From the NCBI RefSeq assembly GCF_015476115.1, contig NZ_CP064295.1, positions 1,172,001-1,236,000 on the forward strand: a stretch of DNA of 64,000 nt, read 5' to 3'. Positions 35,856 to 44,275 of the stretch are shown in pieces (the stretch's first letter is position 1; each line of letters opens with the position of its first letter). The DNA comes from Aegicerativicinus sediminis (lineage in GTDB: Bacteria; Bacteroidota; Bacteroidia; Flavobacteriales; Flavobacteriaceae). The notes under the pieces are model-generated. The model saw only the letters and a program-made list of their open reading frames with translations. It did no database searches and was not told the DNA's origin. The position numbers and the translations under genes are program-made.

Positions 35856-37763
35856 ATGAAACGTTTCCCAGTAACCTTCCTCATCCTTTCCTGGAAAACC
35901 ATACTCTTGGCACAAATAACGCCAACTGAAATGGTGTCAGACATGGGAAGAGGAATCAATCTGGGAAATGTTCTAAGTGCTCCGGTGGAAGGTGCTTGGG
36001 CCTTACCATTTGAAGAAAGCTATTTTGAAGACATAGCAAATGCCGGTTTTAAAACTGTTAGAATTCCGATAGACTTTTTGGGTACAAGAACAACAGGTAA
36101 TACGGAAGGTTATTCTAAATCTTCGGGTACAGAAGCAAGCTATTCCGGCAGTCCATCAGATTATGTAGTAGACCCAAATTTTTTAAATCGGGTAGAACAA
36201 ATCGTCAATTGGGGATTAACTAAAAATCTTATCGTAATTCTCGATTTCCATGGCAAACACCTAAGGGATGACTTTTTATACACTTTTGATACCAGGGCAA
36301 ACTTCGCCGAATTTTACACCCATCCAACCTCTGCCAAAAGAAAGGCAGATAATGAAAAGTTCAGGGCTATATGGGCTCAGGTTGCAGAGCGTTTTAAAAA
36401 TTATCCCTATCAATTAGTTTTTGAAATTGTCAACGAACCTTACTTTCATTTAACAGCCGATGAAATGGATGTCATCAATACAGATATCATCCAAATAATT
36501 AGGGGGACTGGAAATAATAATAACGATCGCAATATTATCATTGTTGGTGGAGGTGAAAATTCTTATAATGCTCCACTTCAACTAAGTGATGCCGTTCTAA
36601 ATTTAGATGACAATTTAATAGCTACTTTTCATTACTACCTCCCCAGAGGATTCACGGCTTCCTCAGATCCAAACGTTAACAATAGAACATTTACATGGGG
36701 GTCTGAATCAGATAAAAATGAAGTGAATAGTCATTTTCAAATCGTTAAAAATTGGTCACAAAACAAAAATATTCCAATACTCTTAGGTGAATTTGGAGCT
36801 GATAACGAATGTGGCTTCAATTATAATACTGGCGTCTGCAATTCAGAAGGTGGTCCAGAAGCCGATTCAAGAGCTCTTTACCATAAATATTTGGCTGATT
36901 TGGCAATTGATTTGGGATTCAGCTTTACCGCCTGGGATGCAGGACATAAATCCAATAAGACAATCTATATAGCTGAAAATAGAACTTGGGTTGAAAATGT
37001 AAAAGAGGCACTATTAGGCAATTCTAGATGCACCAATTCCGATTTTATTTTGAATTCCGATTTTGAATGCGGGATAACTACGGAATGGGTTATTAAAACA
37101 AACTCATCTTCTTCAGCAACATTCAGCCAAGCTGAAGTATCAAATACTTTTGAAGGGAATATTTCAGCTAAAATAAATGTAAGCTCAACGTCAGGTGCAC
37201 ATAATGCTGTTTTTATTGAAAATCAAGCTGTAACGGCTGATCAATTTTTAGGAAAAAGCATAGTTATCAAAGGATATGGGAAAAGTTCCACAGCCCAGGA
37301 TGTAAGGCTTAGGTTAAGGGTGGAAGATGCCAATACAGATGTGAGTTACCCTGGAAAAGTTTTTACTCTTAATAATACTGATTACCAGTTGATGGAATAT
37401 GAATATACAGTTCCTGAGAATACGGCGAACATCCGATTCCAAATTTTGGTAGGGTCGTCTATTGGCACAACATACTTTGACGGGTTTACCGTAGAAGAGC
37501 AGACCCTATCCATAAACAATAAAACAGTGGAAAATGATTGGTTTCAGATATACCCAAACCCCGCCCAAGAGAATATATTAATTACTAGCAACGAAGTGAT
37601 TTCTCAACTAGAGATTTATGATACAACTGGTAAAAGAGTTATGGGTATCAATTCTACAACTAAGTCCGTCGATGTAGAAAACTTGGCCAATGGTTTGTAT
37701 TTGGTAAAAGTTTTTGGAAAGAATAATAAAGTAAGCATCAAACGAATAGTGGTAAACCGCTAG
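35856..37763 (+). CDS. GH5 endo-glycanase with binding domain and T9SS tail
   Basis: A 635-residue enzyme exported by Sec and then by the type IX system. After a signal peptide (about 1-20) the GH5 barrel (about 25-385) has the acid/base E194 in FEIVNEPYFH and the nucleophile E312 in ILLGEFGADNE, with MGRGINLGNVLSAP near its start as in GH5 cellulases. A jelly-roll module of CBM4/9 type follows (about 395-545; ILNSDFECGITTEW). The last 80 residues are a T9SS type A sorting domain (IYPNPAQENILI, GLYLVKVFGKNNKVSIKRI). The substrate is a beta-glucan, mannan or a related backbone, not decided from sequence. It is followed by a second T9SS protein. Confidence 0.92.
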   Translation: MKRFPVTFLILSWKTILLAQITPTEMVSDMGRGINLGNVLSAPVEGAWALPFEESYFEDIANAGFKTVRIPIDFLGTRTTGNTEGYSKSSGTEASYSGSPSDYVVDPNFLNRVEQIVNWGLTKNLIVILDFHGKHLRDDFLYTFDTRANFAEFYTHPTSAKRKADNEKFRAIWAQVAERFKNYPYQLVFEIVNEPYFHLTADEMDVINTDIIQIIRGTGNNNNDRNIIIVGGGENSYNAPLQLSDAVLNLDDNLIATFHYYLPRGFTASSDPNVNNRTFTWGSESDKNEVNSHFQIVKNWSQNKNIPILLGEFGADNECGFNYNTGVCNSEGGPEADSRALYHKYLADLAIDLGFSFTAWDAGHKSNKTIYIAENRTWVENVKEALLGNSRCTNSDFILNSDFECGITTEWVIKTNSSSSATFSQAEVSNTFEGNISAKINVSSTSGAHNAVFIENQAVTADQFLGKSIVIKGYGKSSTAQDVRLRLRVEDANTDVSYPGKVFTLNNTDYQLMEYEYTVPENTANIRFQILVGSSIGTTYFDGFTVEEQTLSINNKTVENDWFQIYPNPAQENILITSNEVISQLEIYDTTGKRVMGINSTTKSVDVENLANGLYLVKVFGKNNKVSIKRIVVNR

Positions 37764-37803
37764 TACGAAGATTAGATTTCAATTATAACCTGAAGCAACT
37801 GAT

Positions 37804-37857
37804 GTAACAGCGTTTCGAAAAATTAAGTAGAAAAGGTAAAGGTCGATTCGCTGTTAC
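37804..37857 (+). repeat. Inverted repeat between the GH5 and CBM-type genes
   Basis: GTAACAGCG (37804-37812) is matched by CGCTGTTAC (37849-37857), a perfect nine-base dyad with a 36-base spacer, within the 133-base gap. No T-tract follows. It could fold in the leader of the next gene or be a protein-binding dyad; it is too widely spaced for a standard terminator. Confidence 0.35.
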
Positions 37858-37896
37858 TCTTATTAAAAACTATAACACACTAAAACCGCAGACATT

Positions 37897-39114
37897 ATGA
37901 AGAAAATTACTCTTACATTCTTATTATCCATTATTTGCCTAATGGGTTTTGGGCAAACCTTTGATTTTAATGGAACCGACGATGGATGGACAGAAACTGT
38001 TGGTTGTGCCATTTCCGCCACATCAACTGCCTTGTCAATAGATTTAACAGGAGATGCTACTAATCCCAATTTTGGCACCTTAACGGCTGGAATTGATGGT
38101 AGTGTTAATAAGTTTGTTGGAATTAATGTACTGAACAGTAATCCAAATGGCCCTACCTTCATGAGGGTGTCATACCCAAAATCTACTAGCGGGCGGGTTT
38201 ATATCAATATGGAAATTACCGCCGGCGATGAAGATTATAAAACCTATTGGTTTGATTTAGCTAATGCCGAATGGGGCGATGCTACAGAAGACGATATAAA
38301 AATACATTTTAAAGCAACTGGTAATTCAAACTACACTGTTCCTGCGGAAGGTGTCTCTATTTTATTCAACCAGATTTCATTTGTTGATGCCATACCTAGA
38401 CAAGAGAAATTGGTTTATGAATTCGATACTGGGGACGATTTTGAAGGTTGGGATAATTTGGTTGATGCCTCTGCCACAGTGCAGGGAGGGTCATTAATAA
38501 TTTCACCAACAGGTGGTGCTATTGCTAAAGTGACCAATACAGTAAATGCTGTGAATGCTGATGGAAATAATTACATGTACATATTTTATAAAAATTTATC
38601 TCCATCCAACAATCAATTAAGAATACAATTTAGGTCCTCAATTGATGGTTACACTGCATATACAGGAACCAACGTGACTATTAACCAGAGCATGTCTGAA
38701 TTTGAAGCCTTATCAATTAATCTTGAAACCGCCAAACCCACAGAGTGGTCTGGAACTACACAAGACTTTCAAATTGCTATACGCAATACTAATAATGGTG
38801 GCAATGTCGCTTCGGCAGATGGTGATTTGGAAATAGATAGAATCGTTTTTAGTAACGATGCAACTCTCTCAAGTAAAGATTTGCAATTGTCTTACATTCA
38901 ATTTTATCCCAATCCAGCCAAGGAACGCTTATTTATTAAAACAGAAGATGCACTGGAAGCAGTTGATATTTTTGATGTTACAGGAAAAAATGTTCTTACG
39001 AGTAACCATTTTAGGGATAGTATCGACATTTCAACATTGAATAGAGGTTTGTATTTGGTAAAAATTACAGCTGTTAACCAAAGCATTATGGTTAAAAAAT
39101 TAATTAAGGACTAA
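37897..39114 (+). CDS. Exported two-module carbohydrate-binding-type protein, T9SS tail
   Basis: A 405-residue protein with signal peptide (about 1-20) and no catalytic motif. Two similar beta-sandwich modules follow, each starting with an aromatic DxxDxxxxGW pattern: FDFNGTDDGWTETVG (about 22-165) and YEFDTGDDFEGWDNLVD (about 170-320). The C-terminal 75 residues form a T9SS type A sorting domain (FYPNPAKERLFIKT, NRGLYLVKITAVNQSIMVKKL). The build is that of a surface or secreted glycan-binding protein that works with the GH5 enzyme upstream. No CBM family can be named by eye. A strong terminator follows. Confidence 0.75.
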   Translation: MKKITLTFLLSIICLMGFGQTFDFNGTDDGWTETVGCAISATSTALSIDLTGDATNPNFGTLTAGIDGSVNKFVGINVLNSNPNGPTFMRVSYPKSTSGRVYINMEITAGDEDYKTYWFDLANAEWGDATEDDIKIHFKATGNSNYTVPAEGVSILFNQISFVDAIPRQEKLVYEFDTGDDFEGWDNLVDASATVQGGSLIISPTGGAIAKVTNTVNAVNADGNNYMYIFYKNLSPSNNQLRIQFRSSIDGYTAYTGTNVTINQSMSEFEALSINLETAKPTEWSGTTQDFQIAIRNTNNGGNVASADGDLEIDRIVFSNDATLSSKDLQLSYIQFYPNPAKERLFIKTEDALEAVDIFDVTGKNVLTSNHFRDSIDISTLNRGLYLVKITAVNQSIMVKKLIKD

Positions 39115-39159
39115 CTTAAATTTTCACTTCATAGAGCCTATACATATTTAAGTTGACCT

Positions 39160-39190
39160 GAAAGTGCGGTATATCCGCACTTTCTTTTTT
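39160..39190 (+). terminator. Strong intrinsic terminator of the GH5 cassette
   Basis: GAAAGTGCGG (39160-39169) pairs perfectly with CCGCACTTTC (39175-39184) around a five-base loop, followed by TTTTTT (39185-39190). A ten-base stem with a T-tract is a textbook intrinsic terminator for plus-strand transcription, 46 bases after the stop of the CBM-type gene. Confidence 0.9.
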
Positions 39191-39195
39191 GGTTA

Positions 39196-39233
39196 TAAAA
39201 AAACAAAAAAGCTTTACGGAATCGTAAAGCTTT
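39196..39233 (-). terminator. Intrinsic terminator for the minus strand
   Basis: AAAGCTTTACG (39208-39218) pairs with CGTAAAGCTTT (39223-39233), loop of four bases. Read on the minus strand the stem is followed by TTTTG and a further run of T (A-rich on the plus strand at 39197-39210). It would end leftward transcripts, either those of PUL 2 or those of the former tRNA gene whose 3' remnant lies ten bases upstream of the stem on that strand. Confidence 0.8.
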
Positions 39234-39243
39234 CATTTTCAAG

Positions 39244-39256
39244 TGGTCCCACCTGG
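39244..39256 (-). other. Possible tRNA 3'-end remnant (attachment-site scar)
   Basis: On the minus strand these 13 bases read CCAGGTGGGACCA: a T-stem 3' strand (CCAGG), an acceptor 3' strand (TGGGACC) and the discriminator A, as in tRNAs that begin GGTCCCA. The terminator at 39196-39233 follows immediately, as after a real tRNA gene. The rest of the tRNA (T-loop, anticodon arm, D-arm) is missing to the right. Fragments like this are left when an element integrates into a tRNA 3' end. The match is short and could be chance; the dyad TGGTCC/GGACCA (39244-39260) is an alternative explanation. Confidence 0.4.
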
Positions 39257-39617
39257 ACCATGTTTTAATAAACTGATATACAGCAATATACACTATAATG
39301 CAGTGTTTTACAATTTATAATTTCTGAAAAAATAGCAATATAGAGCGGTAAACATGTAGGTGGCATCGAGCACTATTCATTGTTTTGAAATTAGTTTATT
39401 GTCGATTAAAAAAAAGTGGTACATCCCATTTGCTGAGATGACCACCTTTATCTTCTAACTTAATTAATGCAATATGCAAAAATCAAATATCTATTAATCA
39501 ATTAATTATTACGGGGTACAAAATGGCATAAATAGGGGCGCTAATCGTTCAATTTAGCTTAAAATGTAATTTTTAAAAATTCTTATAGGCTAATTTCTTC
39601 AAAATTAGTACTGTCTC

Positions 39618-42107
39618 TCAAAGTATTAAGGAAAAATGACCTCTATAAGTTTCACTGTTTGCCAGAATAAGTTCGAACCAATAATCCCCTGGAGGCATTA
39701 AACTTCCATTATAAGTTCCATCCCAACCAGATTTCACCGAATTAACCTTTTTCAATAACTTTCCATACCTATCATAGATACTATAACTGAAGGTTTCTTG
39801 TTGTGGAATTCCTTTTATTTGCCAAAAGTCGTTATGCCCATCACCATTTGGGGTAAAGAATTTTGGGATTCCAAATAAAAATACTTGCAAATTAGTTGAT
39901 CCGCACCCGTTTTTATCATTCAAAAATAATGTATAAGTCCCAGGACTTACATCACGAAATTCTGGCTCGTTTTGATAGGGACCAGATGGATTATTTAAAG
40001 AAAACTCATAATCCCCATTTCCCACTTGACCTAAATTAATTAAGCCAAGTGTATAGCTATTCCCGGTTGGTGTAATTCGAATATTATTTTGTGTTAGTAC
40101 AGGTGGCCCTGAAGCCAAAATTTCAACTTCTTTTAAACTTGAAACGCATCCATTAACCGAAATAGCCTGTACAGAATATAACCCTGGTTCCATTACAGTT
40201 AAACTGGTAGATGTGCTTATTAATTCATTTAAACTATTAAGCCATTCATAACTATAATTAGGATTGGGGTTTAAAATATCCAGTGTAAAAGAAGGCTGTA
40301 ACGTACAAATTTTACCCGTACCGCTAATCTCTAATTCAGGAAGGTCATTTACGACAAGATCTAAATATGGGCCAATTGAATAACAAGAATTACCACTTGA
40401 ATTGTCAATTCTAACAACCAACTCCTGATTCCAAGGCACCTCATTTTCGTAATTCTGGCTCTGAGTAATTGAGTTGATCTTGAATACGGCATCCTCGACA
40501 TTCCGATAGTATGTAAATTCAAAATTGCTATCGCTAGGCAGCAATTCAAGGAAAGATAATTCTGCTTCTGTTAGGTCGAAAATATATTTTCCATCTGCTG
40601 TTCCATCATCGTCACAATTTTTTAAAGTGTGCTTATACCCCATAGGAAGAGAGGTAGTCGAAACATTCAAATTTATTTTTGCAACTCCATAACAAGGTGT
40701 GTCATTTTCAATTCTTGCGAATACTGTGGTGGAGGAAGATGAAGAAACCAAATTGCTATCCAAAGGCTCAATGCCGCTATATGCCTGGTCTAAAGAATTA
40801 TAAAATGTAACTGTGTAGGAACTATTATTGGCAATAAGAGGTATTGCTTCCTCTAAATAAAAGGCTGTTTGAATACCTGAAAAATTCTCAGTACCACATT
40901 CTGTTAAGGTCACCTCAGGATTAAAATCAATTTGATCATAGTAGGTGGCTGTAATCCTCTGCCTAGGTCCTTTATAACAATTTACAGGTCCAGCTGAAAC
41001 AAAATAAGAAGTAGTAGAACTAATGGTTGGAGAATAGTTAGGGCCTTCATGGATGGGGTTTACCGAGGTCTCACTTGTAAACCAATAAATTCTACCAGAA
41101 TCTGAATTTGCCCTTAAAGCAACACTTCCGGGGCCACATGTAAAATCAGATTCTACATATGTAATGGTAGCCACAGAAATTTCTGTTGTAGCAGAGATTT
41201 TTATCTCTGGATCACCGGGCATTCCACCATATTCCACGATATAACCTTTGGGATGATATTCCCATACATCAGGTGGATCCCCTGCCTCCCTAAGGTCATT
41301 CCAAGCTCCCCTCATTCCTATGGACGGATCCGTAATATGGGCATAGTCTTCACCCGGGCCTCCATGCGCATTATCGGGCTGATTATAATTCCAAAAAGCA
41401 AAGTTTGGAGTGCTCCCATTAGAACCTCCATTCCAAAAAACTAATCCTCCAGCCAAACCCTCAGGTCCTGTTACCCATTTCCAAATACCTTCTGAGTCTT
41501 CATCGGTTCCTCCAATCCAACCTGCTCCATCTGCCTGTTCCCCACAAAGCTGAGCTTCTTCAGCTGATGTAAGTGTAGCTAAATAACCTTGTAGCCCATA
41601 ATAAGTTCGAGCTTCAGCAGCTGCTTTTGCCTGTTTCCAAGTTATTCCAGTGTATGGAACATACTCATAATAATGATCGGTTGAGGCCAAATAATTGGCT
41701 TGGCCAGTTGTAATTGAAAACACCCTTTTCCCTGAAAAATTCGGGTTATTATTTTGAAATACTACATTCTTAACGGCATTGATTAAATCATTTAAAGAAC
41801 CGCTTGAAGATTTACTTAATCTCAGTTTACCTGTTGTGCTATCCCAATTCCACGAAATATTGGGATTGCTGTTAATTAATTGAAGTTTGTCATTTGCAGA
41901 TACATAACCCTCGGAAATTTGAATATAAACTTGATCAATCGGCGCGTTGGCAGGATTCTCAATATTAAATGCAACTACAATAGGAATTGAAGAAGTAGGA
42001 CAATAAAGTTGATTCCCCGAAGCGGTAACAATTGGGGATTGGCCATAAACACCATACCCAAGTAGAACAATGGTTAAATAAATAATATATGGACTTAAAA
42101 TTCTCAT
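39618..42107 (-). CDS. C-type-lectin-domain protein with T9SS type B tail
   Basis: An 829-residue exported protein with signal peptide ending at VYGQ (about residue 23). A beta-rich N-terminal region (about 25-140) is followed by a C-type-lectin-like domain (about 140-295; WKQAKAAAEARTYYGLQGYLATLTS, GWIGGTDEDSEGIWKWVTGP, WNDLREAGD). Ig-like and adhesin-type repeats fill the middle. The C-terminal 90 residues are the gliding-motility/T9SS type B sorting domain (FFTPNGDGHNDFWQIKG, SIYDRYGKLLKKV, GWDGTYNGSLMPPGDYWFEL). It is probably a surface adhesin. It is the last gene of the PUL 2 series, 57 bases after the GH43, and may or may not be cotranscribed. Confidence 0.88.
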   Translation of the reverse strand: MRILSPYIIYLTIVLLGYGVYGQSPIVTASGNQLYCPTSSIPIVVAFNIENPANAPIDQVYIQISEGYVSANDKLQLINSNPNISWNWDSTTGKLRLSKSSSGSLNDLINAVKNVVFQNNNPNFSGKRVFSITTGQANYLASTDHYYEYVPYTGITWKQAKAAAEARTYYGLQGYLATLTSAEEAQLCGEQADGAGWIGGTDEDSEGIWKWVTGPEGLAGGLVFWNGGSNGSTPNFAFWNYNQPDNAHGGPGEDYAHITDPSIGMRGAWNDLREAGDPPDVWEYHPKGYIVEYGGMPGDPEIKISATTEISVATITYVESDFTCGPGSVALRANSDSGRIYWFTSETSVNPIHEGPNYSPTISSTTSYFVSAGPVNCYKGPRQRITATYYDQIDFNPEVTLTECGTENFSGIQTAFYLEEAIPLIANNSSYTVTFYNSLDQAYSGIEPLDSNLVSSSSSTTVFARIENDTPCYGVAKINLNVSTTSLPMGYKHTLKNCDDDGTADGKYIFDLTEAELSFLELLPSDSNFEFTYYRNVEDAVFKINSITQSQNYENEVPWNQELVVRIDNSSGNSCYSIGPYLDLVVNDLPELEISGTGKICTLQPSFTLDILNPNPNYSYEWLNSLNELISTSTSLTVMEPGLYSVQAISVNGCVSSLKEVEILASGPPVLTQNNIRITPTGNSYTLGLINLGQVGNGDYEFSLNNPSGPYQNEPEFRDVSPGTYTLFLNDKNGCGSTNLQVFLFGIPKFFTPNGDGHNDFWQIKGIPQQETFSYSIYDRYGKLLKKVNSVKSGWDGTYNGSLMPPGDYWFELILANSETYRGHFSLIL

Positions 42108-42164
42108 TTACCGATTTAAAAAAGTATCATTTTAATCGTTCTTTTACATTTGATCAGCTAAATT

Positions 42165-43166
42165 CTAATCACCCGTTTTTTGTAAAAAATCAGGAAAACC
42201 TCCTTGCGTCCATTTGAAAATTCTAGCTCTTGTTGCCCTGTTGGGGTCAGACAATTCATGTCCTTGTATGTCTTTATAATTTCTCGCATGGTAAATCAAT
42301 ACGTCATGCTTTCCATCCTCTGTAGTAGTAAACGAGCTGTGCCCTGGTCCAAATCGATCTAGTTCAGCATTAGAATAAAAAATGGGGCCCGGAGATTTTT
42401 GCCAATTGGAGGCTTTTAACAAATCTTCCGTCTCATCTATCCACAACAAGCCCATACAGTAATTATCATTGGTAGCACTTGCTGAATAGGTCACAAAAAT
42501 TTTTCCATTCCTTTTAATAACAGCTGGGCCTTCATTAACATTATACTTCACCCGTTCCCAGCCAAATTCAGGTTCTGTGATGACTATTTCGGGACCTGTC
42601 AGGGTGGTGGGATTGTTCATTTCCGAAAGCACTAAGGCCGTTCCATGATCCCCGCCTCTTACATTTTGAGCCCAAATCAAATAATGTTTTCCATTATGTT
42701 CAAAGGTGGTAGCATCTAAAGAAAATGAGTCGATATTTGTTTTAATTCTACCTTCTTCCTTCCATTCCCCTTCCATCGGGTCATCGGCTGTATTCGATAA
42801 GACCCACATTCTTATATTCCAAATATTTTCTGCTTCCCCAGCAGCAAAATAGATATACCACTTTCCATTAATTTTATGGAGCTCTGGAGCCCAAATATGG
42901 GCACCCATCACTCCTTTATTATGTTTGTTCCAGACTACTTTTTCGGTTGCGTTTTTTAACCCATTAAGAGTTTTAGATTTCCTAATAACAATTCTGTCAT
43001 ATTCAGGCACAGTAGCAATTAAGTAGTAGATTCCATCATCGGTTTTATAAACCCAGGGGTCTGCTCGTTGTTCGGCAATTGGATTATCGAAAAGGCTTTC
43101 TTGAGAAAAACCCACGGGTGCAAATATAAAGCTGGTACAGATTACAAGTATATATGACAGTTTCAT
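42165..43166 (-). CDS. GH43 alpha-L-arabinofuranosidase type (GH43_26-like)
   Basis: A 333-residue five-bladed beta-propeller enzyme with signal peptide ending at GFSQ (residue 22). The GH43 triad is visible: base D36 in QRADPWVY, pKa modulator D151 in FSLDATTFEH, acid E212 in NVNEGPAVIKRNG. The segments RADPWVYKTDDGIYYLIAT and VPEYDRI, with IWAPELHKINGKWYIYFAAG, resemble GH43 subfamily 26 exo-alpha-1,5-arabinofuranosidases (assigned from memory of the family). It would remove arabinose from side chains or arabinan. It lies 28 bases after the nucleoside-hydrolase-like gene in the PUL 2 series. Confidence 0.9.
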   Translation of the reverse strand: MKLSYILVICTSFIFAPVGFSQESLFDNPIAEQRADPWVYKTDDGIYYLIATVPEYDRIVIRKSKTLNGLKNATEKVVWNKHNKGVMGAHIWAPELHKINGKWYIYFAAGEAENIWNIRMWVLSNTADDPMEGEWKEEGRIKTNIDSFSLDATTFEHNGKHYLIWAQNVRGGDHGTALVLSEMNNPTTLTGPEIVITEPEFGWERVKYNVNEGPAVIKRNGKIFVTYSASATNDNYCMGLLWIDETEDLLKASNWQKSPGPIFYSNAELDRFGPGHSSFTTTEDGKHDVLIYHARNYKDIQGHELSDPNRATRARIFKWTQGGFPDFLQKTGD

Positions 43167-43194
43167 GATGCTAGCGTATTGAATTAAACCCTAA

Positions 43195-44229
43195 TTAATT
43201 GTTTTCAAATAATGCTAATTTGGCAAAAAAGTCCTCAAACATTAAACGATTGTCCAGATCATAATAAACGCGTATTTCCCTTCCATATTTATTTGGTGCA
43301 AATAGGTTCTCTTCAGATACTTTAGGAGCATTTTTTATCAAGTATTTGCTAGAGGAAGGATCTCTCTCCCAAGAGGATTGTAAGGCGGTCAACATTACAA
43401 GTGGACTATCACCAAGCACATATGCCTCCCCTAAAGATCGATTAGACCTTTTCAATAAATCATCTAAACAATCCATTAAATACTTCCCAGTTTTCCCAAC
43501 AGTTTTAACTTTAGTTGCCAACTCTGCATAAGAAACCAATGCCTGTCTGTAGGCATCCCGTGGAATTTGCCATATTGGTATTTCAGATTGGTTAAATATA
43601 ACTTTACATGCGTTAATATCAATGCCTGAATTGTATTCCCATTTTTTATTTGCACCTGGTGGAGGAGAAGCAATTTCTTCATATTCGGTTCCGCCTATCC
43701 AAACCAATATTAATTTATCTGCAATTTTCGGTTCTTTTAAATAGGCATTTGCCAAATTGGTTAAACCTGCTCCACAAACAATGTATAACGGTTTAACACT
43801 ATCTTTTAAAGCCTCTTCTATTATTAGTGTTGCGGTACTGTTTGAATTTGAATTAATTGTGTCCTTTAATGGATGGTTGATTCCTTCAAGCACAACAAAT
43901 TCCTTATCTAATTTCATTATTTGAAGTAATTCCAAAGCTTTTTCAGCGGAATATTGTGCATTGCCAGGATGTCCATAAAAACCATTTCCATATTGAATTG
44001 AACCAATAATTCCTTTTATCTCCACAGTTGGAGATAAAAGGTGATGGGCCAATTGAAATAATCCATCGGGATCTCCTCCAAAATCATTATCTATAATCAC
44101 TCTAACCCTTGGCTCCATAACCGAATCGTTGATTATAAATTTGGACTGACCAAAAATTAATATCCCATTAAAGAAAAGTATAATTGAAAGCAACAAATTG
44201 GGTTTTGGAATTTCCATGGTATATTTCAT
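43195..44229 (-). CDS. Exported nucleoside-hydrolase-like protein
   Basis: A 344-residue protein of the inosine-uridine nucleoside hydrolase fold, preceded by a hydrophobic signal (LLLSIILFFNGILIFG). The start may also be the ATG at residue 5. The family's calcium-binding motif DxDxxxDD appears as VIIDNDFGGDPDGL: D47, D49 and D53 are kept, but proline stands at the eighth position and the next aspartate is shifted to D55. IVCGAGLTNLANAYLKEP and LVWIGGTEYEE are further family segments. Known members cleave N-ribosyl bonds inside cells; an exported one among arabinan- and galactan-type enzymes may act on a furanosyl O-glycoside instead, which is inference. Confidence 0.8.
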   Translation of the reverse strand: MKYTMEIPKPNLLLSIILFFNGILIFGQSKFIINDSVMEPRVRVIIDNDFGGDPDGLFQLAHHLLSPTVEIKGIIGSIQYGNGFYGHPGNAQYSAEKALELLQIMKLDKEFVVLEGINHPLKDTINSNSNSTATLIIEEALKDSVKPLYIVCGAGLTNLANAYLKEPKIADKLILVWIGGTEYEEIASPPPGANKKWEYNSGIDINACKVIFNQSEIPIWQIPRDAYRQALVSYAELATKVKTVGKTGKYLMDCLDDLLKRSNRSLGEAYVLGDSPLVMLTALQSSWERDPSSSKYLIKNAPKVSEENLFAPNKYGREIRVYYDLDNRLMFEDFFAKLALFENN

Positions 44230-44275
44230 TGAACTTTATATTTTGTTTCAATTTCGGACGCTCGAACAACCCTAT

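Larger units (their letters stand above)
39115..39617. other. Gene-free junction between the two loci
   Basis: About 500 bases between convergent genes. The left third holds two terminators and a tRNA 3'-end fragment, listed separately. The rest (39260-39617) is AT-rich with no protein frame, no clear promoter and only short dyads, for example CTAATTT/AAATTAG at 39590-39608 just beyond the lectin gene and the 14-base palindrome at 39568-39581. It is the most likely place for an ancient recombination boundary in this window. Confidence 0.5.
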
